A stretch of DNA of 64,000 nucleotides, taken from the NCBI RefSeq assembly GCF_014268785.2, contig NZ_JABWRD020000003.1, forward strand, positions 62,001-126,000, written 5' to 3'. This stretch comes from Pseudomonas shirazensis (GTDB taxonomy: Bacteria > Pseudomonadota > Gammaproteobacteria > Pseudomonadales > Pseudomonadaceae). The position numbers and the translations under genes are program-made. Under the pieces are notes generated by a model. It made no database searches. It saw nothing but the letters and a program-made list of their open reading frames with translations, and was not told the origin of the DNA. Of the stretch, positions 35,958-46,200 are shown in pieces (positions within the stretch are counted from its first letter, which is position 1; the number at the start of each line of letters is the position of its first letter).

Positions 35958-36101
35958 TGTGGGAGCGGGTTCACCGGGACGCCGGACCGCCGCGAAGGGC
36001 TGCGCAGCGGCCCCGCATTATCAGCTTCGCCGCTGACATCGCCGGGCCCGCTTTGCGGGCCTTTCGGACCGGTCCGGCGCCCCGGCAAGGCCGCTCCTAC
36101 A
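35958..36101. repeat. REP-like palindromic element, copy 1 (144 bp)
   Basis: This element is bounded by TGTGGGAGCGG and its near-complement CCGCTCCTACA. The internal hairpin GGGCCCGCTTTGCGGGCC has relatives in copies 2 and 3 at 54192 and 54947. It lies in the 457-base gap between astA and gabD. The rest of that gap holds no gene I can support. It has a T-rich stretch near 36240 and an inverted repeat at 36288. The ends match the GCTCCTACAGG core of P. putida REP sequences. Confidence 0.8.
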
Positions 36102-36287
36102 CCAAGACTGCGCTATTCCCCAAATATCCGCCGCGCCAGCGTCGCTGGCCTTTCACGACGAGCGGGGCTACTGTTGTCGGGCCCTGCGCGGGCCACGCAA
36201 CGCTGACGAAAATCGGACGAGGTGTTCAACCACTCGTTCTTTTTTTCGAACAGCCTATTGTCCAAGACCCAACAGACCCTTACGATT

Positions 36288-36305
36288 CGTTTGAGATTTC
36301 AAACG
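36288..36305. promoter_or_regulatory. Short inverted repeat upstream of gabD
   Basis: CGTTTGA, four bases, TCAAACG form a perfect seven-base inverted repeat ending 94 bases before the gabD start. It could be an operator for the gabD-gabT regulator or a small hairpin in the leader. No regulator gene is adjacent, so the role is uncertain. Confidence 0.3.
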
Positions 36306-36399
36306 CTCAAGCCCCGTAACGGCCGTTTTCCGTGTTGGGGTGCGTGTTCAACAATCAATAATTCGCTCCGTGCGCTCACGGTGCTCAAGGGAAGCCGAC

Positions 36400-37842
36400 A
36401 TGCAGCTCAAAGACGCTCAGTTGTTCCGCCAGCAAGCCTTCGTCAACGGTGAATGGCTGGATGCGGACAACGGCCAGACCATCCAGGTGACCAACCCGGC
36501 TACCGGTGAAGTCATCGGCACCGTGCCAAAGATGGGCGCCGCTGAAACCCGCCGCGCCATCGAAGCTGCCGACAAAGCCCTGCCGGCCTGGCGTGCCCTG
36601 ACTGCCAAAGAGCGTTCGAACAAGCTGCGTCGCTGGTTCGAGCTGATGATCGAGAACCAGGACGACCTGGCTCGCCTGATGACCACCGAGCAAGGCAAGC
36701 CGCTGGCTGAAGCCAAGGGCGAAATCGCCTACGCCGCCTCGTTCATCGAGTGGTTCGCCGAAGAAGCCAAGCGCGTTTATGGCGACACCATCCCGGGCCA
36801 TCAGCCAGACAAGCGCCTGATCGTCATCAAGCAGCCAATCGGCGTTACCGCGGCCATCACCCCGTGGAACTTCCCGGCCGCGATGATCACCCGTAAAGCC
36901 GGCCCGGCTCTGGCCGCTGGCTGCACCATGGTGCTCAAGCCGGCTTCGCAGACCCCGTATTCCGCTCTGGCCCTGGCCGAGCTGGCCACCCGCGCCGGCA
37001 TCCCGGCTGGCGTGTTCAGCGTCGTCACCGGCAGCGCCGGCGACATCGGCACCGAGCTGACCGGCAACTCGATCGTGCGCAAGCTGTCCTTCACCGGCTC
37101 GACCGAAATCGGCCGTCAGCTGATGCAGGAATGCGCCAAGGACATCAAAAAGGTCTCGCTGGAGCTGGGTGGCAACGCTCCGTTCATCGTGTTCGACGAC
37201 GCTGACCTGGACAAGGCAGTCGAAGGCGCGATCATCTCCAAGTACCGCAACAACGGCCAGACCTGCGTCTGCGCCAACCGTATCTACGTGCAGGACGGCG
37301 TCTACGACGCGTTCGCCGAGAAGCTCAAGGCCGCTGTGGCCAAGCTCAAGATCGGTAACGGCCTGGAAGACGGCACCACCACCGGCCCGCTGATCGACGG
37401 CAAGGCTGTAGCCAAGGTTCAGGAGCACATCCAGGACGCGGTCAGCAAAGGCGCCAAGATCCTTTCCGGCGGCAAGCTGATCGAAGGCAACTTCTTCGAA
37501 CCGACCATCCTCGTCGACGTGCCGAAAACTGCGGCCGTGGCCAAGGAAGAGACCTTCGGCCCACTGGCGCCGCTGTTCCGCTTCAAAGACGAAGCCGAAG
37601 TCATCGCCATGTCCAACGACACCGAATTCGGCCTGGCCTCGTACTTCTACGCCCGCGACATGAGCCGTGTGTTCCGTGTTGCCGAAGCGCTGGAATACGG
37701 CATGGTCGGCATCAACACCGGCTTGATCTCCAACGAAGTTGCGCCATTCGGCGGCATCAAGGCCTCGGGCCTGGGCCGCGAAGGTTCCAAGTACGGCATC
37801 GAGGACTACCTCGAAATCAAGTACCTGTGCATCAGCGTCTGA
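36400..37842 (+). CDS. gabD: Succinate-semialdehyde dehydrogenase GabD
   Basis: This 480-residue NADP-dependent aldehyde dehydrogenase oxidises succinate semialdehyde to succinate, the last step of GABA breakdown. Visible motifs are the cofactor-site PWNFPAAM, the glycine motif FTGSTEIG, the catalytic glutamate in LELGGNAPF and the catalytic cysteine in NNGQTCVCANR (CxC, as in E. coli GabD). The C-terminal PFGGIKASGLGREGSKYG is typical of SSADH. It is full length. AAGGGAAG lies before the ATG. gabT follows after a 177-base gap containing an attenuator-like hairpin. Confidence 0.96.
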   Translation: MQLKDAQLFRQQAFVNGEWLDADNGQTIQVTNPATGEVIGTVPKMGAAETRRAIEAADKALPAWRALTAKERSNKLRRWFELMIENQDDLARLMTTEQGKPLAEAKGEIAYAASFIEWFAEEAKRVYGDTIPGHQPDKRLIVIKQPIGVTAAITPWNFPAAMITRKAGPALAAGCTMVLKPASQTPYSALALAELATRAGIPAGVFSVVTGSAGDIGTELTGNSIVRKLSFTGSTEIGRQLMQECAKDIKKVSLELGGNAPFIVFDDADLDKAVEGAIISKYRNNGQTCVCANRIYVQDGVYDAFAEKLKAAVAKLKIGNGLEDGTTTGPLIDGKAVAKVQEHIQDAVSKGAKILSGGKLIEGNFFEPTILVDVPKTAAVAKEETFGPLAPLFRFKDEAEVIAMSNDTEFGLASYFYARDMSRVFRVAEALEYGMVGINTGLISNEVAPFGGIKASGLGREGSKYGIEDYLEIKYLCISV

Positions 37843-37867
37843 TCCAGTAGCAAGGTTTTTACCTCTG

Positions 37868-37905
37868 CCAGCGGGGCGCGAGAGCGACGTCTCGCTGGTC
37901 TTTTT
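37868..37905 (+). terminator. Attenuator-like hairpin between gabD and gabT
   Basis: CCAGCG and CGCTGG, with an inner GCGAGA / TCTCGC pair, form overlapping stems followed by TCTTTTTA. This looks like an intrinsic terminator 25 bases after gabD. It could lower gabT relative to gabD expression or allow separate control. Confidence 0.65.
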
Positions 37906-38019
37906 ATATTGCAGGACCTGGTGGCCCGGGCGCTCGCGCCAGTCGATCAACGAATACTGATCGCGAACAGACCCAGCCACCCCCAAGCGCCGCTCTTAGT
38001 CGGCGCAATTGAGGGCACT

Positions 38020-39300
38020 ATGAGCAAGACCAACGAATCCTTGATGCAACGTCGTGTCGCCGCCGTCCCACGTGGCGTTGGCCAGATCCACCCGATCTTC
38101 GTCGACACCGCGAAGAACGCTACCGTGATCGACGTTGAAGGCCGCGAACTGATCGACTTCGCCGGCGGCATCGCCGTACTCAACACCGGCCACCTGCACC
38201 CGAAAGTGGTTGCCGCTGTTCAGCACCAGCTGACCAAGGTCAGCCACACCTGCTTCCAGGTGCTGGCCTACGAGCCTTACGTTGAGCTGTGCGAAAAAAT
38301 CAACGAGCTGGTCCCAGGCGACTTTGACAAGAAGACCCTGCTGGTCACCACCGGCTCCGAAGCGGTTGAAAACGCCGTCAAGATCGCCCGCGCTGCCACT
38401 GGCCGTGCTGGCGTGATCGCCTTCACCGGCGGCTACCACGGCCGTACCATGATGACCCTGGGTCTGACCGGTAAAGTCGTACCGTACTCGGCCGGCATGG
38501 GCCTGATGCCAGGCGGCATCTTCCGCGCGATCTTCCCGAACGAGCTGCACGGCGTGAGCATCGACGACTCGATCGCTTCCATCGAGCGCATCTTCAAGAA
38601 CGACGCCGAGCCAAAAGACATCGCTGCAATCATCATCGAACCAGTTCAGGGCGAAGGTGGTTTCATCCCGGTGACCAAGCCGTTCATGCAGCGCCTGCGC
38701 GCCCTTTGCGACCAGCACGGCATCCTGCTGATCGCCGACGAAGTGCAGACCGGCGCTGGCCGTACTGGCACCTTCTTCGCCATGGAACAGATGGGCGTTG
38801 CGCCTGACCTGACCACCTTCGCCAAATCCATCGCTGGCGGCTTCCCGCTGGCCGGTGTGTGCGGCAAGGCCGAGTACATGGACGCCATCGCTCCAGGCGG
38901 CCTGGGCGGCACCTACGCCGGTTCGCCGATCGCCTGCGCCGCGGCCCTGGCCGTGATCCAGGTGTTCGAAGAAGAAAAACTGCTCGACCGCAGCAAGGCT
39001 GTTGGCGAGCACCTGGTCGCTGGCCTGCGCCAGATCCAGGCCAAGCACCCGATCATCGGTGATGTGCGTGCACTGGGTTCGATGATTGCAGTTGAAGTGT
39101 TCGACGCAGCTGGCTCGCACACGCCAAACGCTGCAGCAGTCAACCAGGTCGTGGCCAAGGCGCGCGACAAGGGCCTGATCCTGCTGTCGTGCGGTACTTA
39201 CGGCAACGTCCTGCGCATCCTGGTGCCGCTGACCGCCGAAGACGCCCTGCTCGACAAGGGCCTGGCGATCATCGAAGAGTGCTTCGCTGAACTCGCGTAA
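38020..39300 (+). CDS. gabT: 4-aminobutyrate aminotransferase GabT
   Basis: This 426-residue PLP-dependent class III aminotransferase converts GABA and 2-oxoglutarate into succinate semialdehyde and glutamate; GabD then uses the semialdehyde. Visible motifs are the phosphate-binding TTGSEAVENAVKIAR, substrate-site YHGRTMMTLGLTG, PLP-aspartate IADEVQTGAGRTG and the Schiff-base lysine in TFAKSIAGGFPLAG. Length is normal. GAGGG is well placed before the ATG. A strong terminator follows the stop, closing the gabD-gabT unit. Confidence 0.97.
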   Translation: MSKTNESLMQRRVAAVPRGVGQIHPIFVDTAKNATVIDVEGRELIDFAGGIAVLNTGHLHPKVVAAVQHQLTKVSHTCFQVLAYEPYVELCEKINELVPGDFDKKTLLVTTGSEAVENAVKIARAATGRAGVIAFTGGYHGRTMMTLGLTGKVVPYSAGMGLMPGGIFRAIFPNELHGVSIDDSIASIERIFKNDAEPKDIAAIIIEPVQGEGGFIPVTKPFMQRLRALCDQHGILLIADEVQTGAGRTGTFFAMEQMGVAPDLTTFAKSIAGGFPLAGVCGKAEYMDAIAPGGLGGTYAGSPIACAAALAVIQVFEEEKLLDRSKAVGEHLVAGLRQIQAKHPIIGDVRALGSMIAVEVFDAAGSHTPNAAAVNQVVAKARDKGLILLSCGTYGNVLRILVPLTAEDALLDKGLAIIEECFAELA

Positions 39301-39315
39301 TGTGACCCGCGTCAG

Positions 39316-39343
39316 AAAAAAACCCGCCTAGGCGGGTTTTTTT
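39316..39343 (+). terminator. Intrinsic terminator after gabT
   Basis: AAACCCGCC-TA-GGCGGGTTT is a perfect hairpin with an A-run before and a seven-base T-run after it, 15 bases past the gabT stop. It should end transcription efficiently. Confidence 0.95.
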
Positions 39344-39437
39344 ATGCCTGTCGACCGGGCTAGACGCTATGGTTAGCCCACGGACCTGTTTTGGAAGCTG
39401 CAACGGATTGCGTGACACGATTACTCAGGAGTAGCCC

Positions 39438-40721
39438 ATGAGCGTTGCAAACCCCACCGCGCCTTGCGTTTTGATTGCCGAAGGCGACCCATGGGTGCGC
39501 GACATGCTGCGCGAAACCCTGCTAAGCGTGCGCTGCGACGCCCGCCTGCAGATCTGCGCCGACGGCACCCAGGCGCTGGCGGCACTGGCCAGCAAGCCTG
39601 ACCTGATCATCGCCGACCGTGAGCTGGTGGGTGACATTGACGGCCTCGACCTGCTGCGCAGAGTGCGTGGCAAAAGCCAGACGCCGAGCCTGCCGTTCAT
39701 TTTGCTGAGCAACCGCAGCGACAGCGCCAGCGTGCGCGAAGTGCTGCCGTTGCAACCCACTGAATACCTGAGCAAACCGCTCAACATCGACAAACTGCGC
39801 AAGCGCCTCGAAGTGCTGCTGACCAGCGTCGGCGAGGAGATCGCCTGCCCGGTGCCGCCGCTCAGCCCCGGAGCCAAGCTGCCGGCGTATCTTGAGCAGC
39901 GCCGCGCCAGTGCCGACGGTGGGCCGCTGCTGGCCGACGTCGAGCAAGCCATCCAGCGCGCGCTCAACCCGCAAGGGCTGGACCTGCGCGTGCTTGAAGA
40001 AGAGGTACGCAGCGACCCGCAGATCACCGCGGTATTGATCGCCGCCGCCAACAGCGCGGCGATGCACAGCGATGCCCCGGCACAGACTTTGCTGCAGGCG
40101 CTGAACAAACTCGGCAGCACCCAGAGCATGAACCTGGTGCTCGGCCTGACCCTCAAGCGCAGCGCGCGGCTGAGCGACCCACTGCTGGCCCGGCATGCCG
40201 CTCACTACTGGGACTTGTCGCTGCACACCGCAGAGTACGGCCGCACCCTGGCGCGCATGCTTGAAGTTGATGAAGGTCGCTGCTACTGCGCCGGCCTGCT
40301 GCATTGTCTGGGCGACCTAGCGGTGCTGCGTTGCCTGCAGGAGTGGCGCCTGGCCGGCGGTGAGCTGGATGAAGATCAGGTGCAACTGTCGCTCAACGAA
40401 TTCGGCGCCCCATTCGGCTCGGCGCTGCGCACCCGCTGGCGCTTGCCGCTGCCGCTGCGCGAGCTGATTGCGGCGGTGTATGCCTTGGGTGGCGGGGTCT
40501 ACTCGCGGCAGATTCTGGCCATGAGCCTGGCCGGGCAGCTGGCGCGGGTGCCGGCAGATCAAGGTCTGGAAAAGGTCGCCAGCAACAAGACTGCACGGTT
40601 GTTGAAACTCGGCCTGCCAGAGCTGAATCGGCTGCGCAGAGTCGACGCCGCGCCAGTCCAGGAGGCTGCCGCCAGCGAGGCGCCTTCGACCGATGAAGCA
40701 GCCACGGTCAGCAAAGAGTAA
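39438..40721 (+). CDS. Response regulator with HDOD output domain
   Basis: This 427-residue cytoplasmic protein has an N-terminal receiver domain (about 10-130) with phosphoacceptor Asp60 in DLIIADREL and the conserved lysine in EYLSKPLNI. An HDOD domain follows (about 160-350; ITAVLIAAANSAAMHS, LHTAEYGRTLARML, CAGLLHCLGDLAVLRC). HDOD domains resemble HD phosphohydrolases but usually lack activity and act as signalling platforms. The tail is Ala/Glu-rich and disordered. AGGAG lies nine bases before the ATG. No sensor kinase is adjacent, so its partner lies elsewhere. Confidence 0.87.
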   Translation: MSVANPTAPCVLIAEGDPWVRDMLRETLLSVRCDARLQICADGTQALAALASKPDLIIADRELVGDIDGLDLLRRVRGKSQTPSLPFILLSNRSDSASVREVLPLQPTEYLSKPLNIDKLRKRLEVLLTSVGEEIACPVPPLSPGAKLPAYLEQRRASADGGPLLADVEQAIQRALNPQGLDLRVLEEEVRSDPQITAVLIAAANSAAMHSDAPAQTLLQALNKLGSTQSMNLVLGLTLKRSARLSDPLLARHAAHYWDLSLHTAEYGRTLARMLEVDEGRCYCAGLLHCLGDLAVLRCLQEWRLAGGELDEDQVQLSLNEFGAPFGSALRTRWRLPLPLRELIAAVYALGGGVYSRQILAMSLAGQLARVPADQGLEKVASNKTARLLKLGLPELNRLRRVDAAPVQEAAASEAPSTDEAATVSKE

Positions 40722-40757
40722 CTACAGGACCGCGCGACAAAACCCGACGCTCAGAGT

Positions 40758-40778
40758 GCGATTTGTTTCACAAATCGC
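40758..40778. other. Perfect inverted repeat upstream of cdiB
   Basis: GCGATTTGT-TTC-ACAAATCGC is a perfect nine-base hairpin 37 bases past the HDOD gene stop and 135 bases before cdiB. A T-rich ATTTTTCC follows 12 bases later, so it may be a weak terminator. Its symmetry would also suit an operator for the cdi operon. Confidence 0.5.
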
Positions 40779-40912
40779 TCTGCTGTGCTGATTTTTCCTA
40801 CTTCATCACGCAACTTTTCTGCGAATGACACGTCAGACCGTTCGATTTCAGGCCTGCAGGACATCCCCCCTGTCCCAGGCCTTTACCCGTTTCCGGTTCA
40901 CAAGGACGTGTC

Positions 40913-42661
40913 ATGCCTCCACTCGCGCAACGCGGCGCGGTGACTGTTGCTGTCGCCCGCTCATTCGCCTCGCTTGTTCCTCCACTATGCCTGCTGCTGG
41001 CAGGTCTGGTGGCCAGCCAGTCAGCTTCGGCAGCCGTTGCCGATGAAGAATTGCGCCAACGCGAGCGCGAGCGAATCCTGCGCGAGCAACTCGACACCCG
41101 CCCTGACGTGCGCCTGGAAGCTGCACCTGTGGCCGAGGCTCAGGCGCGCCTGCCGCGTGATGAAAAACCCTGCTTCAAGATCAACGATATCCGCCTGATC
41201 GGCGAGGCTGCCGAGCAGTTCCAGTGGGCGCTGCAGGCCGCCAACCCCAGCGACGACCCAGCGCTGGGCCAGTGCCTGGGCGGTGCCGGCATCAACCTGA
41301 CGATGAAGCGCATGCAGAACGCGATCATCGCCAAGGGCTACGTCACCACCCGCGTCCTGGCCGAAGCGCAAGACCTCAACAGCGGCATCCTGGTGCTGAC
41401 CCTGCTGCCCGGCCGCATCGGCCAGGTGCGCTTTGCCGAGGGCACCAGCGGGCGCGCCAACGCCTGGAACGCGATGCCGGCCAAGCCTGGCGATCTGCTC
41501 AACCTGCGCGACATCGAACAAGCGCTGGAAAACTTCAAACGGGTGCCCACTGCCGAAGCCGATATCCGCATCGCGCCTGCCGCCAGCAGCACCGCCAAGC
41601 CGGGCGAGAGCGACGTGATCATTGCTTGGCGCCAGCGCTTTCCGGCGCGCCTGAGCCTGTCGGTGGACAACAGCGGCAGCAAGACCACCGGCAAATACCA
41701 GGGCGCCGTGGCGCTGTCGCTGGACAACCCGCTATCGCTCAATGACCTGTTCTACGCCAGCTTCAACCACGACCTGGGCGGCGGCACCTCCGGCGACAAG
41801 GGCTCGAAAGGGCACACCCTGCATTACTCGCTGCCGTTCGGGTACTGGCAGCTGGCGTTCACCAGCAGCGAGTACGACTACCACCAGACGGTGGCCGGGG
41901 TTAACCAGGACTTCCTCTACCGCGGCGAAAGCCGCAACAACGAGCTGCGCCTGTCGCGTCTGGTGTACCGCGATGCGGTGCGCAAGACGACGATGTGGGG
42001 CAGCCTGTGGACGCGCTCTTCGGAAAACTTCATCGACGACACCGAACTGCTCCAGCAACACCGGCGCATGGCCGGTTGGCAGGCGGGCATTGGTCATCGT
42101 GAGTTCATCGGCGCTTCAACCCTTGATCTTGGCCTGAGCTACCGCCGTGGCACCGGCGCCCACAGTGCCTTGGAGGCGCCGGAAGAAGCCTTCGGCGACG
42201 GCACCGCCCGCTCGAAAATCATCCAGGCCGACGCCCAGCTGCAAGTGCCGTTCGACGCCTATGGCCAGCGCCTGCGCTACATCGGCGGCTGGCGCGCGCA
42301 GTGGAACCGCACCGAACTGGTCCCGCAAGACCGCTTCAGCATCGGCACGCGCTATTCGGTGCGTGGTTTCGATGGCGAGAACATCCTCTCTGCCGACCGC
42401 GGCTGGACCTTGAGCAACGAACTCGGCCTGGCCCTGGGCAGTAGCGGCCAAGAGTTGTACGCCGGGGTCGACTACGGCGAAGTCGGCGGCAACTCCGCCG
42501 ACTACCTGATCGGCCGGCGCCTGGCCGGTGCCGTGGTCGGTGTGCGCGGCGGTTATCGCAACCTCTCTTACGACTGGTCGTGGGGTACGCCGTTGAAAAA
42601 GCCCGATGGCTTTGAAACCGCCAACTTCACCAGCGCGTTTACCGTCGCGCTGTCGTTCTGA
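40913..42661 (+). CDS. cdiB: CdiB, two-partner-secretion outer-membrane transporter
   Basis: This 582-residue Omp85-type TpsB protein of the ShlB/FhaC/HecB family carries the large CdiA effector across the outer membrane. A signal peptide (cleaved near SASA-AV, about residue 42) is followed by an N-terminal helix rich in R and E. POTRA domains occupy about 85-240 (CFKINDIRLIGEA, KGYVTTRVLAEAQDL) and a 16-strand barrel follows. The barrel carries the conserved VRGFDGE lid-lock motif (about residue 482) and ends in a terminal phenylalanine. It is the first gene of a cdiB-acyltransferase-cdiA-cdiI operon; the next gene starts ten bases after its stop. Confidence 0.92.
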   Translation: MPPLAQRGAVTVAVARSFASLVPPLCLLLAGLVASQSASAAVADEELRQRERERILREQLDTRPDVRLEAAPVAEAQARLPRDEKPCFKINDIRLIGEAAEQFQWALQAANPSDDPALGQCLGGAGINLTMKRMQNAIIAKGYVTTRVLAEAQDLNSGILVLTLLPGRIGQVRFAEGTSGRANAWNAMPAKPGDLLNLRDIEQALENFKRVPTAEADIRIAPAASSTAKPGESDVIIAWRQRFPARLSLSVDNSGSKTTGKYQGAVALSLDNPLSLNDLFYASFNHDLGGGTSGDKGSKGHTLHYSLPFGYWQLAFTSSEYDYHQTVAGVNQDFLYRGESRNNELRLSRLVYRDAVRKTTMWGSLWTRSSENFIDDTELLQQHRRMAGWQAGIGHREFIGASTLDLGLSYRRGTGAHSALEAPEEAFGDGTARSKIIQADAQLQVPFDAYGQRLRYIGGWRAQWNRTELVPQDRFSIGTRYSVRGFDGENILSADRGWTLSNELGLALGSSGQELYAGVDYGEVGGNSADYLIGRRLAGAVVGVRGGYRNLSYDWSWGTPLKKPDGFETANFTSAFTVALSF

Positions 42662-42671
42662 GGAGGCTGCC

Positions 42672-43190
42672 ATGCGCATCGACACCTTCGACATCACCGC
42701 CCCAGGCTTGATCGACGAACCTTGGAACGAAGCCACCGCGCTGGGCGCTGCGACCTGGCTATGGATGCACTCCACGGCCCACCGCGACGCCCCGTTGCAC
42801 AGCCTCGCCAGCCTGCTGTTGCCGGCGCTCAAGCACCGCCAGTTCGTGCTGGGCAGCGAGGGCGGTCGCCCGGTGTTTTTCGTCTCCTGGCTGAACCTCA
42901 GCGAGGCCGCCGAACAGCGCTACCTGACCCGCTCGCCGATCGAGCTGGACGAAGCCGACTGGTGCAGCGGCGAGCGCATGTGGATCAACGACTGGGTCAC
43001 CCCGTTTGGCCACAGCGCCGCCCTCGGTCGCCTGCTGGCCCGCCGCTTGATGCCCGAGCGCTGCGCGCGGGCGCTGCATCACCGCGGCGAACAACAGGGC
43101 TTCAGGGTCAACACTTTTCATGGCATCGGGGTGATCCCGGAGCAGGCGCGCGCCTGGTTTGCCGCTCACCCATTGGCCGCCGACGCCTGA
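42672..43190 (+). CDS. cdiC: HlyC-like toxin-activating lysine acyltransferase (CdiC-type)
   Basis: This 172-residue cytoplasmic protein of the RTX-toxin acyltransferase (HlyC) family moves fatty acyl groups from acyl-ACP onto lysines of a toxin. The likely catalytic histidine is His37 in WLWMHSTAHRD, matching HlyC His23. Asp107 in MWINDWVTPFGH matches the HlyC catalytic aspartate, and YLTRSPIELDEADWCSGER fits the family core. Length is normal. AGGAGG is perfectly placed. Lying between cdiB and cdiA, its only evident substrate is CdiA. Acyltransferases are known in a minority of CDI loci, where they are called CdiC. The acylated lysines cannot be picked out. Confidence 0.85.
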   Translation: MRIDTFDITAPGLIDEPWNEATALGAATWLWMHSTAHRDAPLHSLASLLLPALKHRQFVLGSEGGRPVFFVSWLNLSEAAEQRYLTRSPIELDEADWCSGERMWINDWVTPFGHSAALGRLLARRLMPERCARALHHRGEQQGFRVNTFHGIGVIPEQARAWFAAHPLAADA

Positions 43191-43206
43191 CGCAAAGGGA
43201 TTTGCA

Positions 43207-46200
43207 ATGAACAAACATCTGTATCGCATCATCTTCAACAAGGCGCGCGGCCTGCTCATGGTCGTCGCCGAAACCGTCAGCAGCGCCGGCAAGGCGCCCG
43301 GCGTCAGCAGTGGCAGCGGCGTGGTGGCCAAGCCCTGCGTCGCCAGCCTCAACGGCCTGCGCTACGCCCTGATGGGCGCGCTTGGGCTGATCAGCCTCAG
43401 CGTGGCCCCGGCCTGGGCCGCTGGCATCGTCGCCGACCGTGGCGCGCCCAGCGGGCAGCAGCCGATGGTGATCAACAGCGCCAACGGCACGCCGCAGGTC
43501 AACATCCGCGCGCCGAGCGCCGGCGGGGTGTCGCGCAACAACTACAGCCAGTTCGACGTCGATGGCCGTGGCGCGATCCTCAACAACGCGGTCGGCAACA
43601 GCAAAACCCAGTTGGGCGGCTGGATCGAGGGCAACCCGTATCTTGGCCGGGGCAGTGCCAAGGTCATCCTCAACGAAGTCAATTCGAGCAACCCGAGCCA
43701 GTTGCGTGGCTACGTCGAAGTCGCCGGCCAGCGCGCCGAAGTGGTCATCGCCAACCCGGCCGGGATCACCTGTGACGGCTGCGGCTTCATCAACGCCGAC
43801 CGCTCGACCCTGACCACCGGCCGGGCACAGATGGAGAACGGCCGCATCACCGGCTACCGTGTCGAAGGCGGCACCCTGAGCATTACCGGCAAGGGCCTGG
43901 ATGCCCGCGACAGCGACTACACCGACCTGATCGCGCGCAGCGTTGAGGTCAACGCCGGGATCTGGGCCAACGACCTCAAGGTCACCGCCGGGCGCAATCA
44001 GGTCAACGCCGACAATACCCAGGCCACCGCCCTGGCCAAGGACGACAGCGCCCAGCCCGAGGTGGCCATCGACGTCGCCGAGCTGGGCGGCATGTACGCC
44101 GGCAAGATCAAGCTGGTCGGTACCGAGGCCGGGGTTGGCGTACGCAACGCCGGGCAGATCGGCGCCATGGCCGGTGACGTGGTGATCAGCGCCGACGGCA
44201 AGCTGCTCAACCAGGGCGCCATCAGCAGTGCTGGGGCGACCCGCGTGGCCAGTGCCACGGCAGTGGACAACAGCGGCAGCCTGTACGCCAAAGGCGACCT
44301 GCACGCCAGCAGCCAGGGTACCGTCACCAACACCGGCGAGCTGGCCGCTCAGGGCAATCTAAACATCGACGCGGCCAAACTCGACAGCAGCCGCGACTCG
44401 CTGCTGGCAGCCGGCGTTGACGCCCAGGGTACTTCCAGCGGCAACGCCACGCTCACGGTCAAGGCTAAGCAGATTGCCGCCCACGGCCAGAACCACGCCA
44501 GCGGCACCCTTGATCTGCAAGGCGACACGGTCGACCTCAGCCACAGCCGCAGCTACGCCGGCAACCTCAACCTGACCGCCAACAACGGCGACCTTGACCT
44601 CAGCTCGAGCACCATCGACAGCGCTGGCCGCCTCGACGCCAAAGCCAGCTCAACCGTGCGCAGCGACAGCGCCAAGGTCAATGTCGGCGACCTGCAGGTC
44701 AACGCCGACAAGCTCTCGAACAACGGCGGCGAACTGGTCCAGACCGGCACCGCAGCAAGCGTCATCAAAGTCGCCGGCCAGCTCGACAACAGCGACGGCC
44801 GCATCGCCAGCAACGCCCGCGAGCTCAGCCTCGACGCAGGCACTCTGGCCAACCGCAAAGGTAAGGTCGAGCACGCCGGCAACGGCAAACTCGACGTCCG
44901 CGCCAGCGAAATCGACGGTAACGGCGGCACCCTGGCCAGTAATGGCGCCCTGCAGATCAGCGCGCAAAAGGCCCAGCTTGCCAACGGCCAGACCCAAGGC
45001 CGGCAAGTGCTGCTCGACAGCCGTGACCTGGACACCAGCGGCGGCACCGTGATCGCCACCCACGGCGGCACTCTGCAAGTGCGCGACGCGCAGCGCCTGG
45101 ACAACCGTGGCGGCACCCTGGCTGCTGGCGGCGCCATGACCGTCACTGCCGGCGAAGTGCTCAACGACGGCGGCACGCTCAGCGCCGGCAACACCCTCAA
45201 CCTGAACGCCGACAGCCTCAGCAACATCGCCGGCACCCTCGCCGCGACCCAGGCCATGCAAGTGATTGCCGGCCAGCTCGACAACAGCGGCGGCACCCTC
45301 GGCTCGGTCGAGGCCGGGCTGTTCGTCGAAGTCAGCAACGGTCAGCTGCAGAACCAGGGCGGGCGCCTCGAAGCGGCTGGCGATATTCAACTCGGCGCAC
45401 TTGGCCTGAACAACAGCCAGGGCGTGATCAGTGGCCGCGAGCTGCTGCTCGACAGCCGTGGGCAAAGCGTCAACAACAACGGCGGCACCCTCGATGCACA
45501 AGCCAGGCTCGACCTGCGCAGCGGCGAGCTGCACAACAGCGGCGGGCTGATCCAGGCCGGTGGCCGGCTGTTCGTCGACACCGGCAGCGCCGCCCTGCAC
45601 AACAGCGCCTCAGGCGCTGACAGAGGCATCGTCGGCCAGGCCGAAGTCGAACTGCGCAGCGCGCAACTGGATAACCAGCAGGGCTTTATCGGCGCCAAGG
45701 GCAACCTGTTGCTGGCAGCCACCACCCTCAACAATCAGGGCCAGATCGCCGGCGAAAGCCAGGTGCAGTTGCTCGGTAACCGCCTCGACAACCAGGGCGG
45801 CAAGGTGCAGGCCAAAGGTGCGTTGATCGTTGAACAGAACGAGCGCATCGACAACCGCGGCGGCCTGCTGCGCAGCGCTGGGCAAACCCGGCTGACCACC
45901 GCGCAGCTCGACAACCGCACCAGCCAGGGCAACGAGCAAGGCATCGAAGGCCAGTCGCTGTTGCTGCGCGCTGACACTCTGGAAAACCAGCAAGGCGCCC
46001 TGCGCGCTGACGCCGGCATCGACCTCGGCCTGGCCCAGGCGCTGTACAACGACGCCGGCCTGATCTCGGCTGGCAGCGAATTGCGCTTGGCCGATCGCGA
46101 CCCGGCGCAGAACCGCCTGGCCGTCGACAACGGCAGTGGCACCTTGCTCGGCGGCAGCCTGCTGTCGCTCAATGCGGCGTACTTCAGCGGCAGCGGCCGC

